Below are positions 26,343-34,792 of a stretch of DNA of 64,000 nucleotides, piece by piece (within the stretch, counting starts at the first letter, position 1; the number at the start of each line of letters is the position of its first letter). This DNA comes from Candidatus Saccharimonadota bacterium (GTDB taxonomy: Bacteria > Patescibacteriota > Saccharimonadia > Saccharimonadales > Saccharimonadaceae). The notes below the pieces were generated by a model. It searched no databases and had not been told where the DNA came from. It worked only from the letters and a program-made list of their open reading frames with translations. The DNA is taken from assembly GCA_017531585.1 (NCBI GenBank), contig JAFXKT010000002.1, positions 382,203 through 446,202 of the forward strand. The letters are read 5' to 3'. The position numbers and the translations under genes were made by a program.

Positions 26343-26418
26343 TGGTGATCACGGTGGGAATCGAACCCACGATTGCCAGGATGAAAACCTGGAGTCCTAA
26401 CCACTAGACGACGTGACC
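26343..26418 (-). tRNA. tRNA-Glu (UUC)
   Basis: 76 nt. Acceptor GGTCACG / CGTGATC, D-arm with GTGGTTAGGAC, anticodon arm CCAGG-TTTTCAT-CCTGG with TTC, T-arm GTGGG-TTCGATT-CCCAC, and an encoded CCA. Confidence 0.96.
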
Positions 26419-26490
26419 ACTTAGGTATGCGTTTATTATAACACAGCTATCACCCTCAGGCAAGCCTATTTTGAAAACGCTTTTTCTTCC

Positions 26491-27645
26491 CTACTTTGCT
26501 TCCATGAGAACAATCTCAGCTAGCTGCTTTGCAGCATCATTCTTAGCGAACTTGCCAAGATTCTTACTATACTCCGCCCTCTTCTTCTCATCACCAAGAA
26601 GCGAATTAATCGCGGCAAGCAACTTCTTCTCGTCAACGCCTTCTTCCGCATCAGAAACGAGCATCGCTGCCCTACTCTTTTCGTAGTTCTCGGCATTCTT
26701 TACCTGATGGAAACCTGGCAACTTATGGTTTGGCACCAAAACAACTGCCTTTTCCATGCTAGCAAGCTCGCTCAGAGTCGAAGCGCCTGCCCTACTCACG
26801 ACAACATCTGCTGCGCCAAAGAACTTCACAATCTCGTTCGTAAAGCTAAGTAGCTGAAAATTCTTATTCTCTAGAAGCTCACTATTTTCCTTCTTTAAAG
26901 TCTCATAATCTGTCTGACCGGAAATGAGCGCCACGCATGATTCTTTCAAAAGCTCCGGCAAAATCTTTACCACGGCTTCGTTAATATGTCTTGCACCCAA
27001 ACTACCGCCAGTCACAACAACAAGCTTCTTGCCGGGATCAAAGCCAAGCTCTTCCTTTAGCTTCTTTTGCTCTGTCTTAGAAACAGGCACGAAATCGCTA
27101 GAAATCGGAATGCCAGTCCAAACCGCCCTACCCTCTGGATATTTGTAAAAATCTAACGGCATACCAGTCGCAATCTTTACGGCATGCCCCGCCAAGATCC
27201 TATTCGTAAGGCCTGGCGCTGCGTCGCTATCATGAATTACATAAGGAATTTTTAGCCATTTTGCCGCAATGCCTACCGGCAAACAAACATAACCGCCCTT
27301 CAAGAAAATCACATTCGGCCTAGAAAGTAGCAAGCGGAAAAAACTTTGCAAAACGCCAACAATCAGCTTAAAGCCATCAAAAATATTGCTTAGAACCATT
27401 CCAAAATGCTGTATATAGTCCCAAAAACCGAAATTCGTATATCTACGCAATTTTCCAGAACACAAGCGTTTTACAGGCATTTGGAGGCCTTTAGAAGCAA
27501 CTGCTTCTTTAGCATTCTTGTAGTATTTTGAATCAGTCCAAAAAACAAGCTTCGCATCAGCCTGCTTTTTTAGTATTTCGCTAGCGACGGCTACGACCGG
27601 CGTTACGTGGCCGCCACTGCCCCCGCCTACTACTAGAATTTTCAT
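26491..27645 (-). CDS. murG: UDP-GlcNAc:lipid I N-acetylglucosaminyltransferase
   Basis: 384 aa. The N-terminal GGGSGGHVTP is the MurG glycine loop; GGSLGARHIN and SRAGASTLSELASMEKAVVLVPN are the C-domain UDP-GlcNAc site. It makes lipid II at the inner face of the membrane. The start overlaps the end of ftsW by about 65 nt, and the order ftsI-mraY-ftsW-murG is that of a division/cell-wall cluster. Confidence 0.96.
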   Translation of the reverse strand: MKILVVGGGSGGHVTPVVAVASEILKKQADAKLVFWTDSKYYKNAKEAVASKGLQMPVKRLCSGKLRRYTNFGFWDYIQHFGMVLSNIFDGFKLIVGVLQSFFRLLLSRPNVIFLKGGYVCLPVGIAAKWLKIPYVIHDSDAAPGLTNRILAGHAVKIATGMPLDFYKYPEGRAVWTGIPISSDFVPVSKTEQKKLKEELGFDPGKKLVVVTGGSLGARHINEAVVKILPELLKESCVALISGQTDYETLKKENSELLENKNFQLLSFTNEIVKFFGAADVVVSRAGASTLSELASMEKAVVLVPNHKLPGFHQVKNAENYEKSRAAMLVSDAEEGVDEKKLLAAINSLLGDEKKRAEYSKNLGKFAKNDAAKQLAEIVLMEAK

Positions 27646-28771
27646 CAACTATTTCCCTTTTTGTCCAACTTGAAATTTGCAATACAATGCCGAGGACGAA
27701 AGCTACGAAAAGCATACTTGTACCACCGTAGCTAAGGAATGGCAATGTAATACCTTTGACTGGAATTATCCCAATCATACCCCCTACGTTAATTATAACA
27801 TGAGCAAAAATCCAAGCTATCACCCCTATCACAAAGAGCGCCCTATCTGCCTGTTCAGTATGGCGCGAAACGCTCATCATCTTAATTAACATGCCTAGAA
27901 ATAGCAAAAGCACGCCAATCGTTCCAACAAAGCCCATAACCTCACCAATGATCGAAAAGATCGAGTCACTCAAAGCCTCTGGCAAGTAACCTGTCGACTG
28001 AATACTGTTACCCATACCTACACCAAGGAAACCGCCAGTACCGAGCGAAATCAAAGAGTTCTCTACGTGATAGCTATCACCAAAGCTTGCAAGACGCGCA
28101 ACGCGATGCGGCGAGAACACGATAAGAAGTAGCGCCAAAACACCAATGCCAGCCAAAGCTATCCCCATAGATTTAAGACTTGCGCCACCGCAAAAAATCA
28201 TTAGTGCAACCATAAAGAAAATCACTACCGTGCTACCAAAGTCCTTCAAGCCCACAGCAACTAAGAGCGCCGTCAAGCCAACAATCGTCGCAACCGGAAT
28301 CCAGAAGTTCCTTGTATCGAGTTCGCCTTCCGCCTTTCTTGCCTTAACTAGCCATGCAACATAAAACAGTACGCCAACTTTTACAATCTCTACCGGCTGC
28401 ATGCCGACACCTAGCCCAGGAATATGAAATGACCTGCAGGCGCCTTCATCGCAAGTAACAATACTTGAAGCGCCAATCTTGCCAAGCACCCAAACCAAAG
28501 CACACAAAGCAAAGCCAATACCAAGAATCTTGAAGCTAATCTTCTCTAGCTTTGCGTACGGCAAGAAATAGCCAATAACCATTGCAATTACAGCAAGAAC
28601 CACCGCAAAAGCATGATGCACAAAGAAATAGCTCTCAGAGAAGTTACTACCACTCTGGCTATTTTCGAACTGCGCGACGCGAGGTCCAACCGAAAAAATC
28701 ACCAAAAGGCCAAGCACCATCAAAACGATGGCAAAAATCGCAATTAAATAATCCACCCTATGCTTGCGCAT
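27581..28771 (-). CDS. ftsW: FtsW-type peptidoglycan polymerase / division protein
   Basis: 396 aa with about 10 membrane segments. SEDS-family motifs are visible, including PVEIVKVGVLFYVAWL and the C-terminal KGITLPFLSYGGTSML. It polymerises lipid II glycan with its partner transpeptidase at the septum. FtsW is preferred over RodA because it sits between mraY and murG. Start and mraY stop overlap (TAATG). The C-terminal ~25 residues are basic and overlap murG. Confidence 0.92.
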   Translation of the reverse strand: MRKHRVDYLIAIFAIVLMVLGLLVIFSVGPRVAQFENSQSGSNFSESYFFVHHAFAVVLAVIAMVIGYFLPYAKLEKISFKILGIGFALCALVWVLGKIGASSIVTCDEGACRSFHIPGLGVGMQPVEIVKVGVLFYVAWLVKARKAEGELDTRNFWIPVATIVGLTALLVAVGLKDFGSTVVIFFMVALMIFCGGASLKSMGIALAGIGVLALLLIVFSPHRVARLASFGDSYHVENSLISLGTGGFLGVGMGNSIQSTGYLPEALSDSIFSIIGEVMGFVGTIGVLLLFLGMLIKMMSVSRHTEQADRALFVIGVIAWIFAHVIINVGGMIGIIPVKGITLPFLSYGGTSMLFVAFVLGIVLQISSWTKREIVDENSSSRRGQWRPRNAGRSRR

Positions 28772-29802
28772 TAGACGATCATCCCGCCGCTCATTGCCAA
28801 GAAGACGCCAAGCATTGCAAGAACACCACCAATAATCCAGAAGCGCATAACCACCTTACTCTCTTCCCAACCCTTGGCCTGCAGATGGTGATGGAATGGC
28901 GCAGAAATAAATATCTTGCGATGGAAGAATTTCTTGGAAAGAATCTGAATCAAAGAGCTACCAGCCTCGGCCACAAAAATGCCACCAATAACTGGAAGTA
29001 GCAAGAAACAGTCCGTCATCATTGACACTGCGCCTAGACCTGCGCCAAGCGCAAAGGAACCAGTGTCGCCCATCATAAAGCGGGCTGGATGAATATTAAA
29101 CCAGGTATAGGCTAGGAGCGAACCAACGACTACAAAACAGAAACCAGCCAAATACCACTGCTCCTGAGCAAGCGCAATTACACCATACGCGCCATAAGCC
29201 ATCATTGAAAGACCGCCAGCAAGACCATCGAGACCATCAGAAATGTTTACCGCGTTACCCGTTGCAACCACTGCAAAGGCAAACAAAATAATCATCGGAA
29301 TCGTGCCAATTTCTAGCGCGCCAACAAACGGAATCTCGATCGAAGTCCAGCCAAGTTTTACAGCAAAGAACCAACCAAGCGCAGCACCAAGAACGGAAAT
29401 CATGGCAAACTTTACCGGCGCACGAAGACCAGCTACGGCGCTCTGCCCTGTTAGATTCAAAACATCATCAATAAAGCCAATCAAACCACCGCCAATAAAT
29501 GCAGCGAGCGGAAGCCAAGTCTGACCACGAACCAAACAGCGACAAACAAGAACCGTAACAGGAACAGCAACAAGCATAATTACGCCAGCCATCGTTGGGA
29601 AATGCCTCTTAATCTTGTCAGCATGAAGCTTGTTCATGACGGACAATTTTTCGCCAGTCACAGCAACAGATTTTTGCTTCTTCCAAAGTTTGTGTTTGTA
29701 GGCAAAATTCGTATAGATTGGCGTTAAGAAAATCGAAAGTAAAAAGGCGCCGAGCGAAAGCATCAATTCATAGCCTAAACTCTGATTAATTTCGTTTAAC
29801 AT
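28771..29802 (-). CDS. mraY: Phospho-MurNAc-pentapeptide transferase
   Basis: 343 aa, about 10 membrane helices. The catalytic Asp-rich loop FIDDVLNL, the site around NISDGLDGLAGG, and the HHHLQAKGWEESKVVMRFW loop are typical of MraY. It loads UDP-MurNAc-pentapeptide onto undecaprenyl phosphate to give lipid I. Lies in tight order between ftsI and ftsW. Confidence 0.96.
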   Translation of the reverse strand: MLNEINQSLGYELMLSLGAFLLSIFLTPIYTNFAYKHKLWKKQKSVAVTGEKLSVMNKLHADKIKRHFPTMAGVIMLVAVPVTVLVCRCLVRGQTWLPLAAFIGGGLIGFIDDVLNLTGQSAVAGLRAPVKFAMISVLGAALGWFFAVKLGWTSIEIPFVGALEIGTIPMIILFAFAVVATGNAVNISDGLDGLAGGLSMMAYGAYGVIALAQEQWYLAGFCFVVVGSLLAYTWFNIHPARFMMGDTGSFALGAGLGAVSMMTDCFLLLPVIGGIFVAEAGSSLIQILSKKFFHRKIFISAPFHHHLQAKGWEESKVVMRFWIIGGVLAMLGVFLAMSGGMIV

Positions 29803-29812
29803 AATCCCTTTC

Positions 29813-31552
29813 CTAAGCGCCTGGCGCTATTCTTAAATATTCTATCATATAATTACTGAGCTGCGTGAAGACATCTGCCGCCTCATAACCCCATAGAAAT
29901 GTCTCGCCATCAAGCCTTACAAGAATCGTATATTCCGGCAAAGAACCTTCCTTGGAAGACATACCAAAACCCGCAATACCTACGATAGTTTTATCCGAAG
30001 TATAAGTGCCATCTTCGTTTAAAGTTTCACCCGTACCAGTCTTTGCGCCAATAATATAACCAGCTGGATCGTTGTCGCCACCATTATAGCTACGAACTTC
30101 CTGAAGCATCCTGCGCATCGTTGCGCTCGTCTCTGCGCTTACCGCCTGATGATCTGCACCCTTTAGCTCGTCCGGCACGTATTGACCATTCTGCATCGTA
30201 CCTGCAATGATCGTCGGCTTATAATAAGTACCGCCATTAACTACCGAGGAGAAACCTGCGAGCACCTGAATCATCGTAATATTCATACCCTGGCCAAAGC
30301 TCATATTCGAATAACGCACCGCGTTACCCTCTGCATCATCTGGGCTAATAATTACGCCGTCCGCCTCGTAAAGACCCGAACCAGTATTCTTGCCTAGTGA
30401 ATAATGATTAGTTAAATAGTCATAAATTGTCGATCGCGCCTGGTAAGAAATCGTGCCGTCACTACTTAGCCTACGCACCACTTCGACTGTACCAGTATTC
30501 AAAGAATAATCTAGCGCCGTCTGGAAGGTAATCGTGCCAAGATGCGCCATACTACCAAGAGCGTTCTGGATTGTAATATCATCAACGTCGGTATGGCCAG
30601 TATTTACATAAGTATCCTCTGGACTAATAACACCTTCGTTGATTGCCGTCGCATAAGTAAACGTCTTGCAAATCGAAGCTGGCTCATAAGGCGAATCAGC
30701 CGGAATATTTCTAAAGACGTTACCATCGGTAACCTTGTAATAGTATTCGGGATTAAAGCTAGGATAAGTAGCCATTGAGTAAATTTGGCCATTTTGCGGG
30801 TTCATTATAACAACGCTTGCGTTCTTGATCTTACCTTCGTAAGTATCATAGATACGCTTCAGAGCTTTCTCGCTCTCGCGCTGAACATTTTCGTCAAGCG
30901 TCAATACTAGCGTTTCGCCGTCCTGTGCAGGAATTTCGACATTCTCATCGCCAAGAGACAATGGAATTTCGTTAACATCTGTAACCGTCTTAAGAAGCCC
31001 GTTTTTGCCGGATAGACGATCATTTTGTGCACCTTCGAGACCAGAGCCTACACCCTCAGCATTCACGAAACCAAGCACCTGCGCTGCCATCTCGCCACGC
31101 GGATAGACACGCTTGGAAGTTTCCTTCTGTCCTACACCCTGAATATTTGCTTTCTTTACCGCTGCGACGGTATCGTAATCTACGCCCTTTGCAACCTCTA
31201 CATACATATTAGTAAGGTCTTTCCAGACGTCATCCCAACTCACAATAAGCTTATCGCCGAGAATCTCAGTAAGCTTTGCTTGGGCTTTATCACGGTTTAT
31301 GACATAACTTGGATCTACGAAAATCGTCCAAGTTCTTTCATTAAGAACAGCAGGCACGACTTCATTTTCGCCACTCTTCATATAGATTTCGCCGCGCTTC
31401 GCAAGTAGCTCATATTGCTTTACGCGTACGCTATTAGCAGCCGAAACATATTCATCGTGTTTAACTAGTTGCACATAAAAAAGTCTTGCACCAAAAACAA
31501 CAAAAACAAGACTTAAAAGAAAATAAACAAAACGGTAGCGCTTGCCAACCAT
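29813..31552 (-). CDS. ftsI: Septal peptidoglycan transpeptidase (class B PBP, FtsI-like)
   Basis: 579 aa. One N-terminal membrane anchor, a dimerisation domain and a transpeptidase domain with the three penicillin-binding motifs: S-I-C-K (SxxK), YSLNTG (SxN) and AKTGTGE (KTG). No PASTA repeats at the C-terminus. It cross-links septal peptidoglycan with FtsW. The start is 18 nt from the FtsL-like gene. Confidence 0.9.
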   Translation of the reverse strand: MVGKRYRFVYFLLSLVFVVFGARLFYVQLVKHDEYVSAANSVRVKQYELLAKRGEIYMKSGENEVVPAVLNERTWTIFVDPSYVINRDKAQAKLTEILGDKLIVSWDDVWKDLTNMYVEVAKGVDYDTVAAVKKANIQGVGQKETSKRVYPRGEMAAQVLGFVNAEGVGSGLEGAQNDRLSGKNGLLKTVTDVNEIPLSLGDENVEIPAQDGETLVLTLDENVQRESEKALKRIYDTYEGKIKNASVVIMNPQNGQIYSMATYPSFNPEYYYKVTDGNVFRNIPADSPYEPASICKTFTYATAINEGVISPEDTYVNTGHTDVDDITIQNALGSMAHLGTITFQTALDYSLNTGTVEVVRRLSSDGTISYQARSTIYDYLTNHYSLGKNTGSGLYEADGVIISPDDAEGNAVRYSNMSFGQGMNITMIQVLAGFSSVVNGGTYYKPTIIAGTMQNGQYVPDELKGADHQAVSAETSATMRRMLQEVRSYNGGDNDPAGYIIGAKTGTGETLNEDGTYTSDKTIVGIAGFGMSSKEGSLPEYTILVRLDGETFLWGYEAADVFTQLSNYMIEYLRIAPGA

Positions 31553-31570
31553 AAGAATATTATACGATAT

Positions 31571-31927
31571 TTATCGCTCAACAAAAGCCGCACTATTTGC
31601 ATCGACCATTGTTGATGCAACACTATTAGAATCCGCATCTGATGCTGCTGCAGTAATTTTCGCATTTTCTACCGCAAGTGCATCTCTTTGAGCTTCTAGC
31701 TCAGTTATTTCACTATTTACTTTAGCAACTTCCAAGTCATAATCTGTGACTTTGGAACTTTGCGAAACAAACATCAAGCCGATTAGTAATACAACCGCAG
31801 TCGTAAAAATTATATGACTAACTGGCCCCAGCGATAACTTAGAATTATGGCGCACAGAATTTCTGTTACGCATCCAAGGCGCTGAATTTGTCATTGTCAT
31901 ACTTCTACTCGCATTATAAGCTGACAT
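31571..31927 (-). CDS. FtsL-like bitopic protein
   Basis: 118 aa: a basic, polar cytoplasmic N-terminus of about 35 residues, one membrane helix (about 36-55) and a heptad-like coiled coil (DYDLEVAKVNSEITELEAQR). Size, topology and the place between rsmH and ftsI are those of FtsL, which is too variable to recognise by sequence alone. FtsL would bridge FtsQ and FtsW/FtsI. Confidence 0.6.
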   Translation of the reverse strand: MSAYNASRSMTMTNSAPWMRNRNSVRHNSKLSLGPVSHIIFTTAVVLLIGLMFVSQSSKVTDYDLEVAKVNSEITELEAQRDALAVENAKITAAASDADSNSVASTMVDANSAAFVER

Positions 31928-31999
31928 TAAAATCCAATTTTTCCTATTTTTGTTTTTGTTTTAAGAGATAATTTAATAATCTACTAAAGACACAAAAGG

Positions 32000-32051
32000 C
32001 TTTGGCTTATGCCGAGATTGAGAGAGATAGTTCTCGGCATAGCGGCCAAAG
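32000..32051 (-). other. Long imperfect stem-loop in the rsmH-ftsL gap
   Basis: A 7-bp outer stem CTTTGGC / GCCAAAG, a 1x3 internal loop, then a 10-bp perfect stem TATGCCGAGA / TCTCGGCATA closing a 14-nt loop. No T run follows, so it is not a simple terminator. Confidence 0.65.
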
Positions 32052-32106
32052 AAGGTCAAAAATAAATTGTGTTTTATACACACCCACAAATTATCTCGAG
32101 TGTTTG

Positions 32107-32242
32107 TTGCCCCGGTCAAAAGGCATAAAAAAGTTTTAAATTTATCGGTCAAAATAAATTTAGAGAGAGATTTTTTGTTCTAAAAAGATATCGGTCAAAA
32201 TAAATTTTTAGAGGTTACCAAGTTTATCGGTCAAAATAAAAT
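32107..32242 (-). repeat. TTTATTTTGACCGATA direct repeats
   Basis: On the minus strand three near-identical 16-mers lie within 32140-32242 and a partial TTTTGACC copy near 32115; another partial copy (TTTTTGACC) lies near 32057, outside this span. All are in the same orientation. They could be protein-binding sites on DNA or RNA. Confidence 0.65.
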
Positions 32243-32272
32243 GGTATTAAAAGGCTGTGCTCTTACGAGCGA

Positions 32273-32335
32273 TTAGCGAAAGTTTACTTTAACTTTCTCT
32301 GCGCGGGACCTGTTGGTCACCATGATCTTTGCCAT
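32273..32335 (-). CDS. Possible 20-residue leader peptide
   Basis: ATG at 32335 preceded by AAAGGAG 4 nt away; the frame runs 20 codons to TAA. The peptide begins MAKIMVTNRSR and is strongly basic. The mRNA around its end folds into a GAAAGTT / AACTTTC hairpin. A leader-peptide role is only suggested by the ribosome site and position after rsmH. Confidence 0.3.
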   Translation of the reverse strand: MAKIMVTNRSRAEKVKVNFR

Positions 32336-32406
32336 ATGGCTCCTTTGTTTTTGTTTTTGTTATTACGATAGCGCCTTATTTACGAACCACAGGCAACTAT
32401 CAAGAT

Positions 32407-33282
32407 CTAAATCTTCTCAGCCACCCTTAGCTTCGCACTTCTAGCGCGAGGATTGTAAACTAATTCATCATCCGCAGCAACAACTGGCTTCTTGGTCAAA
32501 ATCTTTAGCTCCGATTCAAGACCAAAGCTACTTTCTTCCTTAAAGAAGTCTTTTACTAGACGATCTTCCAAGCTATGAAAAGATATAATACCTACTCTTC
32601 CGCCTTTATTTAAAAGCTTAGGAAGCAGAGGTAAAGTCCTTTCAATTTCACCAAGTTCGTCATTTACAGCAATTCTAATGGCTTGAAAAACCCTAGTAGC
32701 TGGATGAGTATGCGAATAAGGCGACTTAGACTTAATAAGTTCAGCAAGTTCAGTAGTCGTATCAATTGGACGATTAAAGACGATTTCTCGCGCCAAAAGT
32801 TTAGCCCTACCAGGCTTTTCTTCTCCATAGCGCTCAAAAATATCGGCTAACTTTTTCTCGCTCCAATGATTCACGATTTCCCATGCATCCAAATCCTGAG
32901 ATTCGTCCATACGCATATCTAGTCGTGCATCTTTCGTAAACGAAAAACCTCGCTCAACATTGTCTAGCTGCGGCGAAGAAACTCCGAAATCCGCCAGTAT
33001 TAAATCAAATGTCCTTTTATTCTCCACAAAGCGTAGCGCAGTGCTATAAAAATCATCATGCACGATTTCCGGCTTCACCTTTTGGTACTTCGCATTGAGG
33101 TAATCGATTGCATTTTGATCCCGATCATTCAAGACCGAGTCTTTATAATTCTGCGTTACTTCCAAAATTTTATCAGCATGACCAGCATAGCCAGCGGTTA
33201 AGTCTAGATAACTTTCGCCAGGCTTTGGCCCAAGATACTCCAAAACATCGGATAATAACACCGGAATATGAATTTCTTCCAT
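32407..33282 (-). CDS. rsmH: 16S rRNA m4C1402 methyltransferase
   Basis: 291 aa from the ATG at 33282. HIPVLLSDVL, YLDLTAGYAGHA (SAM site), DLILADFGVSSPQLD, RVFQAIRIAVNDELG and IISFHSLEDRLVKDFF are the family motifs. It methylates C1402 of 16S rRNA and usually heads the division cluster, as here. TATAAT at about 33289-33294 leaves exactly 6 nt to the ATG, so the transcript is predicted leaderless. The longer frame from 33318 starts upstream of this -10 box. Confidence 0.95.
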   Translation of the reverse strand: MEEIHIPVLLSDVLEYLGPKPGESYLDLTAGYAGHADKILEVTQNYKDSVLNDRDQNAIDYLNAKYQKVKPEIVHDDFYSTALRFVENKRTFDLILADFGVSSPQLDNVERGFSFTKDARLDMRMDESQDLDAWEIVNHWSEKKLADIFERYGEEKPGRAKLLAREIVFNRPIDTTTELAELIKSKSPYSHTHPATRVFQAIRIAVNDELGEIERTLPLLPKLLNKGGRVGIISFHSLEDRLVKDFFKEESSFGLESELKILTKKPVVAADDELVYNPRARSAKLRVAEKI

Positions 33283-33982
33283 TCCTTCATTATACATTTG
33301 CTCAAACCTGGGTATCAAGAAATTTCAGGTTTTTGTGTTTTTTGTTTTTTGTTTTATTCCTAAACACTTTTATAAGTTAACCAAAATCTGAACCGCGTAT
33401 AGCAGATCACAACGATTTTGGCGTTGAGAGACTTAATTTGTGTGTGAGGTGAGATATATTTGTATTGGGAGGTGTGTATTTTGAGATGTGCTTATTGAAT
33501 TCTGTTTCGCGAATTCCAATCGCGCCCAAAACTCCTTGATATCCAGATTCGAGCGATGTTAAATTGCCCAAAAATATCGAAGAAATTAATGATTTTTTCG
33601 CAAGCGAATCACTTCGCAGGTGCCGCCGCGGAGGCATTTGACTTCAATGTTTCTCTTCATAGTAGTTATGCCAGTTTAATTTTTTCTTTATTTTTGTTTT
33701 AGTGGTTTTTGTTGTTTTTATTTTTGCTTTCCACTTGAAATAAGTATAAGCAATTTTTTGAAACTTTGCAAGTACTTTTGACCAAATTCGTATAAGTATT
33801 TTTTACAACCCATACTTAGTGTAGTGTGTAAAACTTTGGCACTATATATAGGGCTTACGCTTCTTTTACCTCTCATAGCTATATTTTGCGCAGGTTGGAT
33901 AAGTTTGACTAGTTTGACTAGTTTGACAAAGTAACCCGTCAAACCTGCAAACATGCAAGCTAGTCCAATCCGCGAACCTGCA
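33283..33982. other. 700-bp intergenic region upstream of rsmH
   Basis: No confident gene. It contains the rsmH -10 box, three tandem GTTTGACTA units at 33904-33928 with an inverted GTCAAAC beside them, T-rich low-complexity tracts, and three similar ATAAGTAT-type segments near 33740-33810. A 24-codon frame (33586-33660, minus) occurs but lacks support. Confidence 0.4.
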
Positions 33983-34018
33983 CAAAAAAGAATAGCCCAT
34001 CCGATAAATGAGCTATTC
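33983..34018 (-). terminator. Terminator of the capsule module
   Basis: Stem GAATAGC / GCTATTC, then TTTTTT on the minus strand; it overlaps the stop codon of the PHP phosphatase gene. Confidence 0.7.
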
Positions 34019-34777
34019 CGATTCTTTCTTTCTGTTCTTACGGCTATTTGCGGCCGAAACAATAATCCTCTTAGGATTATCATGGATAAGATCAGTCAGA
34101 TAATTATCATCCTTTACAATCTTATTAAGCTTTGCGATTGCTTTGGAATAATATCCGTCAGTTCTAATCTTGTGAATATCCGAACCAAAGGCAAAGACAT
34201 AGCGCTTCTTGAGCATCTTCTTCAAAGTCTTCTTGGCCTCACGACCGTACTGCCCCATAAGCGTTCCATAATTGCACTGGAAGCGGATTCCCATATCCAC
34301 TAATCTCTCAATCAAAGCAAAATCTTTCTGGAAGCTGGTATAGCGTTCTGGATGAGCCAAGATAACCTTGTATTTCCTATTCATGAAATTCAAGATATCT
34401 TCATAATCTTCAAACTCACCACTCATCGGAAGCTCAATCAAAAGATAACGCGAATTAGCAAGACCACAAACCTGTTTCTTCTTTAACAAAACGTCGAGAT
34501 CTTCGTCGATATACAACTCATTACCAATATATAGCGGCGTGCGAGGATCCTCTTCCTTAAGAAGATTCAAAAGTTGCCTGTTCTCTTTTAGCGGACTAAC
34601 CGAATCCGTATTTGGGATATAGTGAGGCGTACAAATAATTGCTTCAGCGCCCTCACTCCTTAGCTGAGCAATAAGAATCTTGGATTCGGCAATATTTTTG
34701 GCACCGTCATCAATTCCTGGCAAAATATGCGAGTGAATGTCTATAAAACTATAGTCACGATTCTTGTTAGCTAACAT
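34013..34777 (-). CDS. PHP-family tyrosine-protein phosphatase (CpsB/YwqE type)
   Basis: 254 aa from the ATG at 34777 (a TTG four codons earlier is possible). The metal-binding start FIDIHSHILPGIDDGAK is typical, followed by AIICTPHY and ILAHPERY, and the late SDIHK motif. Such enzymes dephosphorylate BY-kinases with which they are encoded, and the BY-kinase is the next gene upstream. Together they cycle polysaccharide assembly. Confidence 0.9.
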   Translation of the reverse strand: MLANKNRDYSFIDIHSHILPGIDDGAKNIAESKILIAQLRSEGAEAIICTPHYIPNTDSVSPLKENRQLLNLLKEEDPRTPLYIGNELYIDEDLDVLLKKKQVCGLANSRYLLIELPMSGEFEDYEDILNFMNRKYKVILAHPERYTSFQKDFALIERLVDMGIRFQCNYGTLMGQYGREAKKTLKKMLKKRYVFAFGSDIHKIRTDGYYSKAIAKLNKIVKDDNYLTDLIHDNPKRIIVSAANSRKNRKKESE

Positions 34778-34792
34778 TTTTGGGGTCAATCT

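Larger units (their letters stand above)
31928..32406 (-). other. Repeat- and hairpin-rich gap between rsmH and the FtsL-like gene
   Basis: About 480 nt where these genes are normally adjacent. From the rsmH side it holds a 20-codon frame with a ribosome site, a CTCGTAAGAG mini-hairpin, three copies of TTTATTTTGACCGATA plus two partial copies, and a long stem-loop at 32000-32051. No terminator T run was seen, so the whole may be transcribed as an untranslated part of the division operon. Confidence 0.6.

Noticed and set aside
33586-33660. 24-codon frame (MKRNIEVKCLRGG...) upstream of rsmH
   Set aside because: It has a CATAAC box 4 nt before the ATG and no ribosome site or known homologue; too short to call without conservation.
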